Positions 9,201 to 16,873 of a stretch of 20,599 nucleotides of DNA are shown one piece after another. This stretch comes from DASWIG01 sp965371445 (GTDB lineage Bacteria > Acidobacteriota > Thermoanaerobaculia > Multivoradales > J023): NCBI GenBank assembly GCA_965371445.1, contig CBDUYN010000181.1, forward strand, positions 1 to 20,599. Direction: 5' to 3'. The translations under genes were made by a program, and so were the position numbers. The notes beneath the pieces are model-generated. The model was not told the origin of the DNA. It did not search any database and was given only the letters and a program-made list of their open reading frames with translations. The number at the start of each line of letters is the position of its first letter. Position 1 is the stretch's first letter.

Positions 9201-9637
9201 CTGATTTCCGGCCGACGAAGGAGTGGTCACGGCGCATCCTGCCGCGGGCCTGGGGCAAGTACCGCCGTACCCAGGCGGTGATTCAGGCCGGCGAGGGAAA
9301 GCAGCGGGCGATCTTCAGCGCCGAGTTGCCGCGCTCCGGACCGTGGAAGTTGGAGCTCTACGTAGAGGCCGACCGGCGGCAACGGGGACGGTGGAAGCAA
9401 GGCACCTACCATTTGAGCGTCGTCGACACCTACGACGACACTCAGGAGGTGACCTTCGACGCGGCCGGGGCCGAGGAAGGCTGGAACGCGATCGGCGAAT
9501 TCGAGCTGCCGGCCGGCGAGGTCAGGGTCGTCCTGTCCGACGAGACCGACGGCGCTGCCGTCGTCGCCGACGCGATTCGCTGGCAGGGCGTGGGCGCAAA
9601 GCCCGGGAACACCGAGGAGGAAACGGATGATGGATAG
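6212..9637 (+). CDS. ABC-2 permease fused to inactive M1-like peptidase and golvesin-like domain
   Basis: 1141 residues in three parts. Residues 1-290 are an ABC-2-type permease with about seven hydrophobic segments (near 24-41, 70-84, 112-141, 157-179, 187-204, 240-257, 272-289). Residues 310-830 are predicted extracytoplasmic and follow the M1 aminopeptidase fold: a beta-rich N-terminal domain, SYGGGWRMD (577-585) where the M1 exopeptidase loop would be, and a helical end with KAGAMSRWLLDGLG (759-772) and DWMRTTDLPGF (814-824). No HExxH is present; the nearest sequence is HQVATH (655-660) with the wrong spacing, so it is probably non-catalytic. Residues 980-1125 look like a golvesin C-terminal-like beta domain ending VVADAIRW. 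It overlaps the ATPase by 4 nt and is coupled to the adaptor gene. A role in exporting and handling a peptide or cell-surface substrate is inference. Confidence 0.85.
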   Translation: MNLATVLGIARAEARLLRRLVRYWVFVVLAWLVGFAVYFWYSFIHGFASSYSASVGSIHPKYLVSAFGFNYLAVLLVGIIFMAFDVRSRDERERVSEVLDSRPFSNLELVVGRFLGILFQVWWPLWVFLLVVQGFGVLATALEWPLGETVEWRSFLAFIGPVALPGFALVLALTFLVSLGTRHRLVTAIALFALIGVWGWFFFTARVDVILASDFIGTATLNIPSDLVSAVWSPFGLLQRLAVLAAAAGILAFAAVLHPRLDDARRWRWAGAGAVLLLFAAGSLTWIVRDALGARERFAGWQEVHEARSGEPAPDLLSVDGKVTIDPGQTLTARVELEFTAQDGDLERALFTLNPGFEVTSVTGGSFTHEDGLLELVLAQPLARGETLSVEIAYEGRPDTYFAYLDAAIDALRLPYFDAGNMLFFGGYEPAYFDRRVVVLTPGIHWLPTAGAGVGRDERPRDFFELSLEVEAPDGWLVAGPGRRQEAGDAFRFVPGAPLCEAAIVASRFESRSIEVEGVLLELLLHPRHTKNLEVFAEAEGEIRTWLEERFREAAEIGLEYPYGAFTLVEVPGSLRSYGGGWRMDTTLTPPAMVMMREWGFPTSRFDTRFRKPEQFEDREGGVARAKRKALEGFFEGDFSGSNPFLGAARSFFSHQVATHGPGSLALDFVCYELTSRLTSGKQGYFSAHLFGRKEFNAIIQRTMTRLGSQGGRNANISELVRYAAAERPEVWDQALGVSLVDMDPREDPARATNVLVLKAGAMSRWLLDGLGREQAGQLIAALRARYAGSSFDAEDLTAVAEELGIDLVGLAGDWMRTTDLPGFVASEARYVRLEDDEDGVARYQVALHLRNDEAAPGLVRILSVPDDGENGRDRSQRLGRYWDKSDPIRVGPGEAVEVGFVFSKPVARMRVEPYLALNREGFDVQLPRLDEEKLVDEEPFTGSRPSDWQPFASDMIVVDDLDSGFGVEADEVSSGFRLASRFQPPQAFDQGLPLLADFRPTKEWSRRILPRAWGKYRRTQAVIQAGEGKQRAIFSAELPRSGPWKLELYVEADRRQRGRWKQGTYHLSVVDTYDDTQEVTFDAAGAEEGWNAIGEFELPAGEVRVVLSDETDGAAVVADAIRWQGVGAKPGNTEEETDDG
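9614..9632 (+). promoter_or_regulatory. Strong ribosome-binding site deciding the adaptor start
   Basis: GAGGAGG (9614-9620) lies 6 nt before ATG 9627 and 9 nt before ATG 9630. It lies inside the 3' end of the upstream fusion gene. This is the only good Shine-Dalgarno for the adaptor, yet the repeat element from 9640 separates it from the adaptor's lipoprotein signal. It therefore looks like the ancestral start site, now placed in front of an insertion. Confidence 0.7.
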
Positions 9638-10874
9638 GAATGTAGGGCGGGCTCTGCTATCGCCCATCCCGGCGCCGCTGGCACCCGGGGATAAATCCCC
9701 GGGCTACATTCAAAAAGGCGCCCTACGGGCTAGCCGGCTAAAGCCGGAAGATCCTGCGGCTTTAGCCGCCGAGCCCGTAGGGCGCCCTCTAAAGTGTAGC
9801 CCGGGGTTTCAACCCCGGGTGGTCCAGCTCCTCTGCCTCGTTCTCCTCCTCGCCGCCTGCAACCCCGAGGGCGAAACCGACGAGGTCGAGTTCCGCGTCC
9901 CGGTCTCGGTACGCCAGGTCGAACGCGACACGGTCGAAGACTTGGTCGTCGCGACCGGCACCCTACGAGCGGTGGAAACCGCCCTCTTGAAGGTCGAATC
10001 GGCAGGCCTCCTGACGATCGGCCGCGGCGCCGACGGACGCCGTCTGGCCGAGGGCGACCGGGTCGAGGCCGGAGACGTCATCGCCGAGATCACCGGCGAG
10101 GAGGTCCGCATCAGCGCCGGCGTGGCGGCGGCCCGCAAGCGCTACGAGTCGGCCAAGCGGATCCTCGAGTCGCGCCAGGAGCTCTTCGAGGCCGGCGTCA
10201 GCCCGGAGGAGGAGGTCCGCAACGCCGAGGCCAGCCTCGTCGAGGCCGAGCGCGAGCTCGACCGTGGACGCCTCACCGAGAAGCGGACTCAGATCGTCAC
10301 ACCGATCTCCGGCGTCGTCCTGAGCCTCGCCCGCGACTCGGCGACCAACCTCCCGATGGCCGACGGCCAGCGGATGGAGATGGGATTCCTCGTCGCCCGC
10401 ATCGCGCCGATCGACACCTTGATCGCCGACGTCGACCTGGTCGGTCCCGACCTGGCACGAGTCCGCGAGGGCCTCGAAGCGCGGCTTCGCCACTACGCCT
10501 GGGAAAAAGAGCGCTTCCCCGGCCGCCTGATCCGTCTGGCGCCGGAGATCGATCCGGTGACCCGCACGATCCGTGCCGAGATCTCGGTCAAGAACGACGG
10601 ACGGCTGCGTCCGGGCATGTTCGTCGAAGTCACCCTCGTCGCCGAGCGCCGCGAGGACGTCCTCGTCGTTCCCCGTGAGGCGGTGACCGAGCGCGGCGGC
10701 TCGCGGGTCGTCTTCGTCATCAACGGCCAGCGCGTGGCACGCCGCGAGGTGGGCCTGGGGCTCGGCGACGACGACGTCGTCGAGGTACGCCAGGGGCTCG
10801 AAGGCGAAGAGCGGGTCGTCGTCCGGGGTCTGGAGACGCTGACCGACGGGACGCGGGTGCGGGTGACGGGCTAA
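9627..10874 (+). CDS. RND efflux periplasmic adaptor (HlyD/MFP family) with repeat-derived N-terminus
   Basis: 415 codons from the ATG with the strong Shine-Dalgarno. Residues 4-64 are translated palindromic repeat, not protein of any known family. A lipoprotein-type signal follows (VVQLLCLVLLLAAC, lipidation Cys at 78). Then come the adaptor domains: a first lipoyl half-motif and barrel (about 90-150), an alpha-helical coiled-coil hairpin (about 152-215, rich in E/R/A), the return lipoyl strand TPISGVVLSL, a beta-barrel, and the RPGMFVEVTLV/VVPREAV membrane-proximal region. Alternatively GTG 9819 could start translation just before the signal, but it has no Shine-Dalgarno and gives a signal without positive charges. 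It overlaps the upstream gene by 11 nt and abuts the RND pump gene. It would link the pump to an outer-membrane channel, which is not encoded here. Confidence 0.85.
   Translation: MMDRNVGRALLSPIPAPLAPGDKSPGYIQKGALRASRLKPEDPAALAAEPVGRPLKCSPGFQPRVVQLLCLVLLLAACNPEGETDEVEFRVPVSVRQVERDTVEDLVVATGTLRAVETALLKVESAGLLTIGRGADGRRLAEGDRVEAGDVIAEITGEEVRISAGVAAARKRYESAKRILESRQELFEAGVSPEEEVRNAEASLVEAERELDRGRLTEKRTQIVTPISGVVLSLARDSATNLPMADGQRMEMGFLVARIAPIDTLIADVDLVGPDLARVREGLEARLRHYAWEKERFPGRLIRLAPEIDPVTRTIRAEISVKNDGRLRPGMFVEVTLVAERREDVLVVPREAVTERGGSRVVFVINGQRVARREVGLGLGDDDVVEVRQGLEGEERVVVRGLETLTDGTRVRVTG
9640..9821. repeat. Composite palindromic repeat inserted at the adaptor 5' end
   Basis: Three hairpins follow one another. 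CCCGGGG (9684-9690) pairs with CCCCGGG (9697-9703). GGCGCCCTACGGGCT (9717-9731) pairs perfectly over 15 bp with 9772-9786, with an inner 12-bp pair CGGCTAAAGCCG (9735-9746) and 9757-9768. CCCGGGG (9800-9806) pairs with CCCCGGG (9813-9819). The first and last hairpins are inverted copies of one TGTAGCCCGGGG unit. The element starts just after the upstream stop codon and ends next to the lipoprotein signal sequence, without breaking the reading frame. No transposase is visible, so it resembles a non-autonomous REP/MITE-like family. Edges are approximate. Confidence 0.85.
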
Positions 10875-13800
10875 ATGGAAGAGCTAGCCCGTTTCGCAAC
10901 CCGCCGACCGGTGGCGATCATCGTGCTCGCCGTCGCGGTGGCGTTGCTCGGCTGGATCGCCTTGGGACAGCTGCCGGTCGACCTGCTACCAGATGTCCAG
11001 AGCCCGACGGTGGTCGTCTCGGTCCGCTCCGGCGACCGGCCACCGACCGAGATGGAGCGCCTCTACGGAGAGCGCGTCGAGCAACGCCTCTTCACCGTCC
11101 GCGGGATCCGCGAAATCGCCCAGGTGGCGAGGTCCGGACGGCTTCTCGCCACCGTGGTCTTCGACTGGGAGGTCGACATGGACCTCGCCTTGGTCGACGT
11201 CCAAAAGGCGGTCGGTCCGATCTCTTCCGACCCGGACGTCGACGAGGTCATCGTTCGCCGTTTCGATCCCCGCCAGCTGCCGATCCTGAGCTTCGGCCTC
11301 CTCCCCGAGGCGGACGGCGACCTCGCCGAGCTGCGGCGCATCGCCCGCCGGCAGGTGGCTCCGGCCCTGGAGCAGCTCCCCGGCGTCGCCGAGGTGCGAG
11401 TGGTCGGCGGACGCGAAAAGGAGGTCCGCGTCGAGGTCGACCGCTACCTCCTGGAAGCGCGTGGCCTGACCCTCGCCCAGCTCGAGGAGAGGATCCGTGC
11501 CGCCAACCTCGACATCGACGCCGGGACGCTCGAAGACGGCAACCGCGTCTATCTCGTCCGCGGGTTGTCGCGCTTCCGTGGCCCCGAGGACGTCGCCCGG
11601 GCGGTCGTGCGCACCACCTTCGAGGACGGACGCCGGGTGGCGATCCACGCCTCCGACGTCGCCCGGATCACCCTCGCCGACCGCGAGATCGACCACCTGG
11701 TGCGGATCGACGGCCGCGAGGGCGTGGGGCTCATGATTTACAAGGAGTCGGGGGCCAACACGGTCGAGGTGTCGCGGCGGCTGCGCGCGGTGCTGGAACG
11801 GCTGGGCAAGGACCTGGCGGGGATCGAGGTGCGCCTCGTCGCCGACGAGGCCGCCCTCGTCGAAGACGCGCTCGCCGACGTGCGCCAGGCCGCGGGCCTC
11901 GGCATCGTCCTCGCCGTCGCGGTGCTGGCGCTCTTCCTGCGTTCCCCCGCGCCGACGGTGATCGTCGCCTCGGCGGTCCCGGTGTCGCTTTTCGCGACGC
12001 TTTTCCTCATGCGCTTCGGCGGCGAGAGCTTGAACTTGATGACGCTCGCCGGCTTGGCGCTCGGTGCCGGCATGCTGGTCGACAACGCCATCGTCGTCGT
12101 CGAGTCGATCTACCGGCGCCTCGTCGCCGGCGAGTCCGGTGAGGACGCCGCGGCCCACGGGACGGCCGAGGTAGCCGGGGCCATCGCCTCCTCGACGCTG
12201 ACGACCTGCGTCGTCTTCCTGCCCGTCGTCTTCGTGAGAGGGCTTGCGGCGCGCCTCGTCGAGGGCATCGCCTTCACGGTCGTCGTGGCGCTCGCGGCGT
12301 CGCTCGTCGTGGCGGTGCTTCTGATCCCGGCGCTGTCGCGCTGGCTCCTGCCGAAGCGGCGCCGGGTCTCCGTCGAGGTGGCCGAAGACGCCGACGGCGT
12401 CCCGGCGGCCGGCATCCCGGCGGCCGGCGTCCCGGCGGCCGGCGCTCCGGCGGGACCGGTGACCGCGGGCCTCGAACGGCTGGTCGGGGCGATCCTGCGT
12501 CAGCCGCTCCTCGTGACGCTGGCCGCGGCGCTCGTCGCGGCCGGTTCGATCTATTCCCTCCTCGGCCTGGGGACGGAGCTTCTACCACCGGCCGATCCGC
12601 GCCAGTTCTCGCTTCGCGTCGTGGGCCCCGCGGGCCAGCGCGTGGAGTCGACGGCACGGACCGTAGAGGCGGTCGAGGGAGTGCTCGGTGCCGCCGCGGG
12701 CGACGCGCTCGTGGCGCTCATGTCGGAGGTGGGACGAGTCCCCGAGGACGACCGGGCGCTTTCCGCCGAGCAGACCGAAGAATCAACGGCGCGGCTTTGG
12801 GTCCGCCTGGCCGCCGAGGACGACGGCTCTTTTCTCTCTCCTCCCGTGGGGCTGACCGGAACCCAGGTGGCCCGGGCCGCGTCGCCGGCGCTCGCCGCGA
12901 TTCCGGGTACCGAGATTTCCTGGGAGGTCGGCACCTCGGCGCTCGCCCGCGCCCTGGGGACGAGCGGTCCGCCGGTGGTCGTCGAAATCTCGGGACGCTC
13001 CCTGGAGGATCTGCGCCGGGGCGCCGAGGAGCTCCGGAAGCGGCTTGCCGGGCTCGAGGAGCTGTGGAACGTCCGCTCGTCTTTCGAGGGCGGTCCGCCG
13101 GAGCTGCGGGTGCTGCTCGACCACTCGCTGGCCGACGCCCTCGGGGCCGACCTGGAGACGGTCTCCCGGGTCCTCGAGGCGGCGCTCGACGGCCGCGAGG
13201 TGACGTCGATGACGACGGGCGACGAGGAGCGCCGGGTGGTGTTGCGTCTGCCGTCGGTACGGCGCGAGGAGCTTGCGGCGTTGCCGTTCACGACGGCTTC
13301 CGGAGCGCGGCTCGCCGTCGGTCAGGTGGCGCGTTTCGAGCCCGCGGAAGGAGCTCGGGAAATCTACCGCCGAGATCAACGGCGGGTGGCCCGGGTGACG
13401 GCCCGGATCGCCGCGGGGAGCGACTACCCGCGGGCCACGTCCGCGGTGCGCGGTGAGCTCGAAGCGGCCGAGCTGCCGCCGGGCCTGGGTGTCAAGCTTG
13501 CCGGTGAAGAGGAGGAGCGCACCCGTACCATCGGAGAGCTCAAGTGGGCAGGAGCGCTGGCGTTGCTCCTCGTCTTGATGGTGCTTGCCGGGACCTTCGA
13601 GTCGCTGTTGCATCCTCTCACCGTGCTGGTGGCCGTACCGCTCTCGGCGATCGGCGTGGCGGCGATTCTCGTCCCCGTGGGGCGTCCCATAGGGGTCATG
13701 GCGATGCTCGGCGCCATCGTCCTGGCCGGCGTCGCGGTCAACGACGCGATCCTGCTGGTCGCGACGGCCCGGCGGCTGATCGCGACGGGCATGGAGCTAC

Positions 13801-14030
13801 GCAGAGCCCTGGCTCGGGCCGCCGGCATCCGGCTGCGTCCGATCGTGATGACGACGATGACAACCGTGCTGGCGCTCCTGCCGCTCGCCCTGGGCACGGG
13901 CGAGGCAGCGAGCCTCAGGAGCCCCATGGCGCTCACCATCATCGGCGGGATCCTGGCGTCGACGGCGGCGTCGCTTTTCGTCTTGCCGGCGGTCTACCTG
14001 CTCCTGGAGCGTTTGCGGGGGCGTTCGTAG
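10875..14030 (+). CDS. RND family efflux transporter, inner-membrane pump subunit
   Basis: 1051 residues, typical for the AcrB/HAE family. TM1 lies near 13-31, followed by the diagnostic LPVDLLPDVQSPTV (33-46). A large periplasmic domain precedes TM2-6 (340-490), and a second periplasmic loop runs about 568-885 before TM8-12 (888-1045). TM4 carries GMLVDNAIVVVES (399-411), with D403 followed by N404 where drug-exporting AcrB has two aspartates. TM10 has VAVNDAILLV (953-962). The cytoplasmic linker between the two halves contains a small Gly-Pro-Ala repeat. The ATG follows the adaptor TAA immediately and has a weak Shine-Dalgarno, so it is probably translated by coupling. The operon has no outer-membrane factor. 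Proton-driven export is established for the family, but the substrate is unknown. Confidence 0.93.
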   Translation: MEELARFATRRPVAIIVLAVAVALLGWIALGQLPVDLLPDVQSPTVVVSVRSGDRPPTEMERLYGERVEQRLFTVRGIREIAQVARSGRLLATVVFDWEVDMDLALVDVQKAVGPISSDPDVDEVIVRRFDPRQLPILSFGLLPEADGDLAELRRIARRQVAPALEQLPGVAEVRVVGGREKEVRVEVDRYLLEARGLTLAQLEERIRAANLDIDAGTLEDGNRVYLVRGLSRFRGPEDVARAVVRTTFEDGRRVAIHASDVARITLADREIDHLVRIDGREGVGLMIYKESGANTVEVSRRLRAVLERLGKDLAGIEVRLVADEAALVEDALADVRQAAGLGIVLAVAVLALFLRSPAPTVIVASAVPVSLFATLFLMRFGGESLNLMTLAGLALGAGMLVDNAIVVVESIYRRLVAGESGEDAAAHGTAEVAGAIASSTLTTCVVFLPVVFVRGLAARLVEGIAFTVVVALAASLVVAVLLIPALSRWLLPKRRRVSVEVAEDADGVPAAGIPAAGVPAAGAPAGPVTAGLERLVGAILRQPLLVTLAAALVAAGSIYSLLGLGTELLPPADPRQFSLRVVGPAGQRVESTARTVEAVEGVLGAAAGDALVALMSEVGRVPEDDRALSAEQTEESTARLWVRLAAEDDGSFLSPPVGLTGTQVARAASPALAAIPGTEISWEVGTSALARALGTSGPPVVVEISGRSLEDLRRGAEELRKRLAGLEELWNVRSSFEGGPPELRVLLDHSLADALGADLETVSRVLEAALDGREVTSMTTGDEERRVVLRLPSVRREELAALPFTTASGARLAVGQVARFEPAEGAREIYRRDQRRVARVTARIAAGSDYPRATSAVRGELEAAELPPGLGVKLAGEEEERTRTIGELKWAGALALLLVLMVLAGTFESLLHPLTVLVAVPLSAIGVAAILVPVGRPIGVMAMLGAIVLAGVAVNDAILLVATARRLIATGMELRRALARAAGIRLRPIVMTTMTTVLALLPLALGTGEAASLRSPMALTIIGGILASTAASLFVLPAVYLLLERLRGRS
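12396..12458 (+). repeat. 15-bp tandem repeat inside the RND pump gene
   Basis: About four copies of a 15-bp unit (GGCGTCCCGGCGGCC type) encode GVPAA-GIPAA-GVPAA-GAPAG (residues 508-527). This is the cytoplasmic linker between the two halves of the pump, a region tolerant of length change. Copies differ at one or two bases. It looks like recent slippage expansion and keeps the frame. Confidence 0.85.
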
Positions 14031-14036
14031 GGCGGA

Positions 14037-15170
14037 CTAAGGCGAGCCACTACAATCCGGTCCCTTGATGGAGACGGGGCTTTGTCGGAGCGTGAAGCAG
14101 AAGCTTGACCCGGCTCCGAGCCCCTCGGACTCGACCCAGATGCGACCACCGTGGACTTCGACGATCCTTCGTGCGAGGGGCAGACCGATGCCCGTTCCTT
14201 GGTAGCGCGGGTCGAGCTGTTCAAAAAGCCCGAAAATCTTCTCGTGGTAGAGGCGATCGATGCCAATGCCGTTGTCACGGACGTAGCAGACCGGTCCGTC
14301 CGTGCGATGCTCGACGCCGATCTCAATTCTTGGCTGCGGGTTTCTGCCGAGGAACTTGACGGCATTCTCGACGAGGGCCACAAAGAGCTCCAGCAGGCGG
14401 CTGCGGTCGCCGTGGACGACGGGCATCTCGGGGGCAATCTTGATGATCTCCAGGCGATGCCTGCCCAACAAGCTGGCAACGCCGTCGACCGCCTCTTCGG
14501 CCAGGGACGAAAGCGCGATTTCCTCGGGCGAGTTGACGACGCGGCCGAGCTGCGACAGCTTCAAAACGTCGTCGAGGAGCTGGCCCATGCAGTCCGCGGC
14601 CTCGGAGACCCGGCGGATGTCGTCCGCCGATTTTTCGGTCTTTCCGGCTTTGACATTCATTTCGATCATCCCGAGAAAGCCCTTGATGGTGAGCAGAGGG
14701 GCTTTCAGATCATGGGATACGGTGTAGGCGTAGCGTTCCAGCTCGGCATTCTGGTCTTCCAGTTGGTGGATCAATCTCTCGCGTTCCATCTCCGCCGCGG
14801 CGCGCTGGGCAACGCGGTCGACGATGGCGAGCAGGCGGTCGAGGTCGATCGGTTTGACCAGAAAACCGATGGTGGAGCGGCTGACCGCACGCATGGCGTA
14901 GTCGTAGGAGGCCTGACCGGTGACGATCAGGATTTCGATCTCCGGGTGGCTCTGCTCCAGTCGACTGACGAGCTCCAGGCCGGAAAGGTCGGGCAATCCG
15001 ATGTCGAGGACGACGAGGTCGAAGTCTCGCTGCTCGCAGGCGGCCAGAGCCTCGTGCCCGGAATGGGCAGACTCCACCTGATGGTGCATGACCGCAAGGA
15101 CGTCGCCCAGCGAAGTGCAGACAGCGGGGTCGTCGTCCACCAGGAGGATCGAGCATGTGGGTTGGTTCAT
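14037..15170 (-). CDS. Receiver-histidine kinase (REC-HisKA-HATPase)
   Basis: 377 residues, cytoplasmic. An N-terminal receiver (about 6-122) has VDDD at 11-14, phosphoacceptor D56 and K106 in FLVKPI. A short coiled coil (125-148) follows. The HisKA H-box is TVSHDLKAPLLTIKGF with H153. An intact ATPase has N269 (LVENAVKF), DNGIGI (299-304) and GTGIGL (325-330). All residues for kinase activity are present. Start choice: the frame is open 37 codons further upstream, but that would overlap the preceding gene by 80 nt with no homology. The ATG at 15170 gives MNQPTCSILLVDDD, matching the start of the receiver protein at 17527. It is the last gene of the three-gene minus-strand operon, 31 nt after the tandem-receiver gene. 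Its stop is 6 bp from the convergent RND stop. Confidence 0.92.
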   Translation of the reverse strand: MNQPTCSILLVDDDPAVCTSLGDVLAVMHHQVESAHSGHEALAACEQRDFDLVVLDIGLPDLSGLELVSRLEQSHPEIEILIVTGQASYDYAMRAVSRSTIGFLVKPIDLDRLLAIVDRVAQRAAAEMERERLIHQLEDQNAELERYAYTVSHDLKAPLLTIKGFLGMIEMNVKAGKTEKSADDIRRVSEAADCMGQLLDDVLKLSQLGRVVNSPEEIALSSLAEEAVDGVASLLGRHRLEIIKIAPEMPVVHGDRSRLLELFVALVENAVKFLGRNPQPRIEIGVEHRTDGPVCYVRDNGIGIDRLYHEKIFGLFEQLDPRYQGTGIGLPLARRIVEVHGGRIWVESEGLGAGSSFCFTLRQSPVSIKGPDCSGSP

Positions 15171-15201
15171 GCCCAGCTCTTGCTCTTCGCCATCGCCCTG
15201 A

Positions 15202-16008
15202 CTAGGCCTGACCGGAATCGGGAGAGAATCGGGCGACGAGCGGCTGGCTCGGCGCACGGCCTTCCGGGTACCGGAGCTCATCGACGGCTTCGCGAATTGT
15301 CCTCACCAGCTCGGCGACGTCAAACGGTTTCAAGAAACAGGCCGTGGCGGTCATTCGCAAGCCCTTACTCATGTCGGCCCACAGATCCGAGAAACCGGTG
15401 ATCAGGATCACGATGGCGCGGGGATTGAGCTCCTTGATGCGCAGCAGGGCGTCGAGGCCGTTTTGCCCGTTGAGCTTCATGTCGAGAATCACGACGCGCC
15501 GCGGCTCTTTCTCGAAGCGCCGGATCGCGTCGTCGAGCGTCGCTGCCGCATGCACGTCGAACTGGTGCTCCGTCAAGGCGTCTCCCAGGGATTTGCAGAA
15601 GCTCGTGTCGTCGTCGACCACCAGGACGGCCGTTTGGGCGGCCGTCTCTTCGATCAGGGCCAGCACGCGCCCGAGATCCAGGGGCTTGGGGACCACGTCG
15701 ATCGCCCCTTCGCGGTGTGCGTCCTCGACCAGGGTCGACTGGGCGTAGGCGGTCATGAAGATCACGAAGCTCTCCGGCGTCAGCCGCTTGAGCTCACGGA
15801 AGGCCTCGACCCCGTTGAGGTCGGGCATTCGGAGGTCCATGAGGATACAGTCGGGCCGGTTTTCTCGCGCGAGATCCATCGCTTCGTATCCCGAATAGGC
15901 CACGTCGACGACGTAGCCGCTGGCGTCGAGAATGTCGCACAGCGTGGTCGCCATTCCTTCATCATCGTCGACGACCAACACGCGGATGGGCTGTTCGACC
16001 TCCCTCAT
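15202..16008 (-). CDS. Tandem receiver protein (REC-REC), no output domain
   Basis: 268 residues made of two CheY-like domains. REC1 (about 8-122) has DDD at 14-16, phosphoacceptor D58 (CILMDLRMP), T86 (FMTAY) and K108. REC2 (about 126-242) has DDD at 132-134, phosphoacceptor D176 (VVILDMKLNG), T204 and K227 (FLKPF). Both look functional. There is no DNA-binding, GGDEF or kinase part, so it is probably a phosphorelay shuttle between the kinases on either side. Its start overlaps the upstream kinase stop by 4 nt (ATGA). REC1 is closely similar to REC1 of the protein at 17527-18249 (shared RPD-ILMDLRMP and VIFMTAYA segments), so the two genes are paralogues. Confidence 0.92.
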   Translation of the reverse strand: MREVEQPIRVLVVDDDEGMATTLCDILDASGYVVDVAYSGYEAMDLARENRPDCILMDLRMPDLNGVEAFRELKRLTPESFVIFMTAYAQSTLVEDAHREGAIDVVPKPLDLGRVLALIEETAAQTAVLVVDDDTSFCKSLGDALTEHQFDVHAAATLDDAIRRFEKEPRRVVILDMKLNGQNGLDALLRIKELNPRAIVILITGFSDLWADMSKGLRMTATACFLKPFDVAELVRTIREAVDELRYPEGRAPSQPLVARFSPDSGQA

Positions 16009-16847
16009 GGCGTCGCGTCCTCTTGTTTCACGGGGAGCACCAGGCGAAACGTCGCACCCTGACCGAGCTCGCTCTCACACTCGATTCGTCCCCGGTTCGC
16101 CTGTGCGTAGCGCAGCGACAGTGTCAGCCCCAGCCCCACTCCTTTCGGCTTGCGGGTGAAGAGCGGCTCGAAGACCCTCGCGAGGTCCTCCGGGGCGATG
16201 CCGACGCCGGTGTCGCTGACCGTGGTCACCGCCTCGCCGTCGCGGCGGCGGCACTCGACCGACAGCCGGCCGCCCTCGGGCATCGCCTGCACGGCGTTCG
16301 ACAGCAAGTTCTCCAGGATGCGCTCGAGCTGCCCTTGGTCGGCCTCGACGATCAAAGGAGTCTCGTCGCGAAGGTGGCTCACCTCGACGGCCTCCGGGAC
16401 GCTTACCCGGGCGAGGACCGCCGCGGCAACGTCCTGGAGCACCACGCGGCCGGCATTGTCGGTCGGCGCCTCGCGGACGAAGTCGAGCAACTCCGAGACG
16501 ATGTGATTGACGCGGTCGATTTCGTCCTCGATGAGCGCGAGATGTTCCTTCGCTTTCTCGTCGATCATCTTCTGCGTCAAACGGAGGAAGTAGATCGAGT
16601 TCTTGATCACCCCGATCGGATTGCGGATCTCGTGTACGACGCTGCCAGTGAGCTCGCCCAGGGCCGCCAGCCTTCGCTGGCGGTTGAGCGTCTCTTCCAC
16701 CTCCACCGGCATGCCTTGCGCCACGCAGCTCTCCAGATAGTCCCTGGCACTCACCGAAGAGAGGCTCTCATCATTGGCCGCGAGCATCGCCCGCAGCGCT
16801 TCGACGACCAGCGTCTCGGCCTCTGTCTTGTCTTCGTTCATCGACAT
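16005..16847 (-). CDS. Soluble histidine kinase (HisKA-HATPase)
   Basis: 280 residues without membrane segments or a recognised sensor domain. An N-terminal helical part (1-55) is followed by a HisKA H-box GSVVHEIRNPIGVIKN with H72. A complete ATPase domain has N184 (LLSNAVQAMPEGG), DTGVGI (212-217), the F-box region VFEPLFTRK and G2 GVGLGL (236-241). The sequence is of the NtrB/ZraS-like type. It is first in the operon and overlaps the tandem-receiver gene by 4 nt, so that receiver is its likely partner. Two in-frame ATGs exist (16847 and 16841). Neither has a strong Shine-Dalgarno, and the first is used here. No clear promoter was found upstream. Confidence 0.92.
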   Translation of the reverse strand: MSMNEDKTEAETLVVEALRAMLAANDESLSSVSARDYLESCVAQGMPVEVEETLNRQRRLAALGELTGSVVHEIRNPIGVIKNSIYFLRLTQKMIDEKAKEHLALIEDEIDRVNHIVSELLDFVREAPTDNAGRVVLQDVAAAVLARVSVPEAVEVSHLRDETPLIVEADQGQLERILENLLSNAVQAMPEGGRLSVECRRRDGEAVTTVSDTGVGIAPEDLARVFEPLFTRKPKGVGLGLTLSLRYAQANRGRIECESELGQGATFRLVLPVKQEDATP

Positions 16848-16873
16848 CGATCTCTGGTCAACTCCCGGCCGAC

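Noticed and set aside
10986..12158. 390-codon minus-strand frame opposite the RND gene
   Set aside because: It is a D/R/H/G-rich shadow of a strongly conserved RND protein.
15171..15281. Longer N-terminus for the receiver-kinase gene
   Set aside because: It would overlap the preceding gene by 80 nt. The receiver domain begins at the ATG at 15170, and the paralogue-like MNQP start supports that choice.
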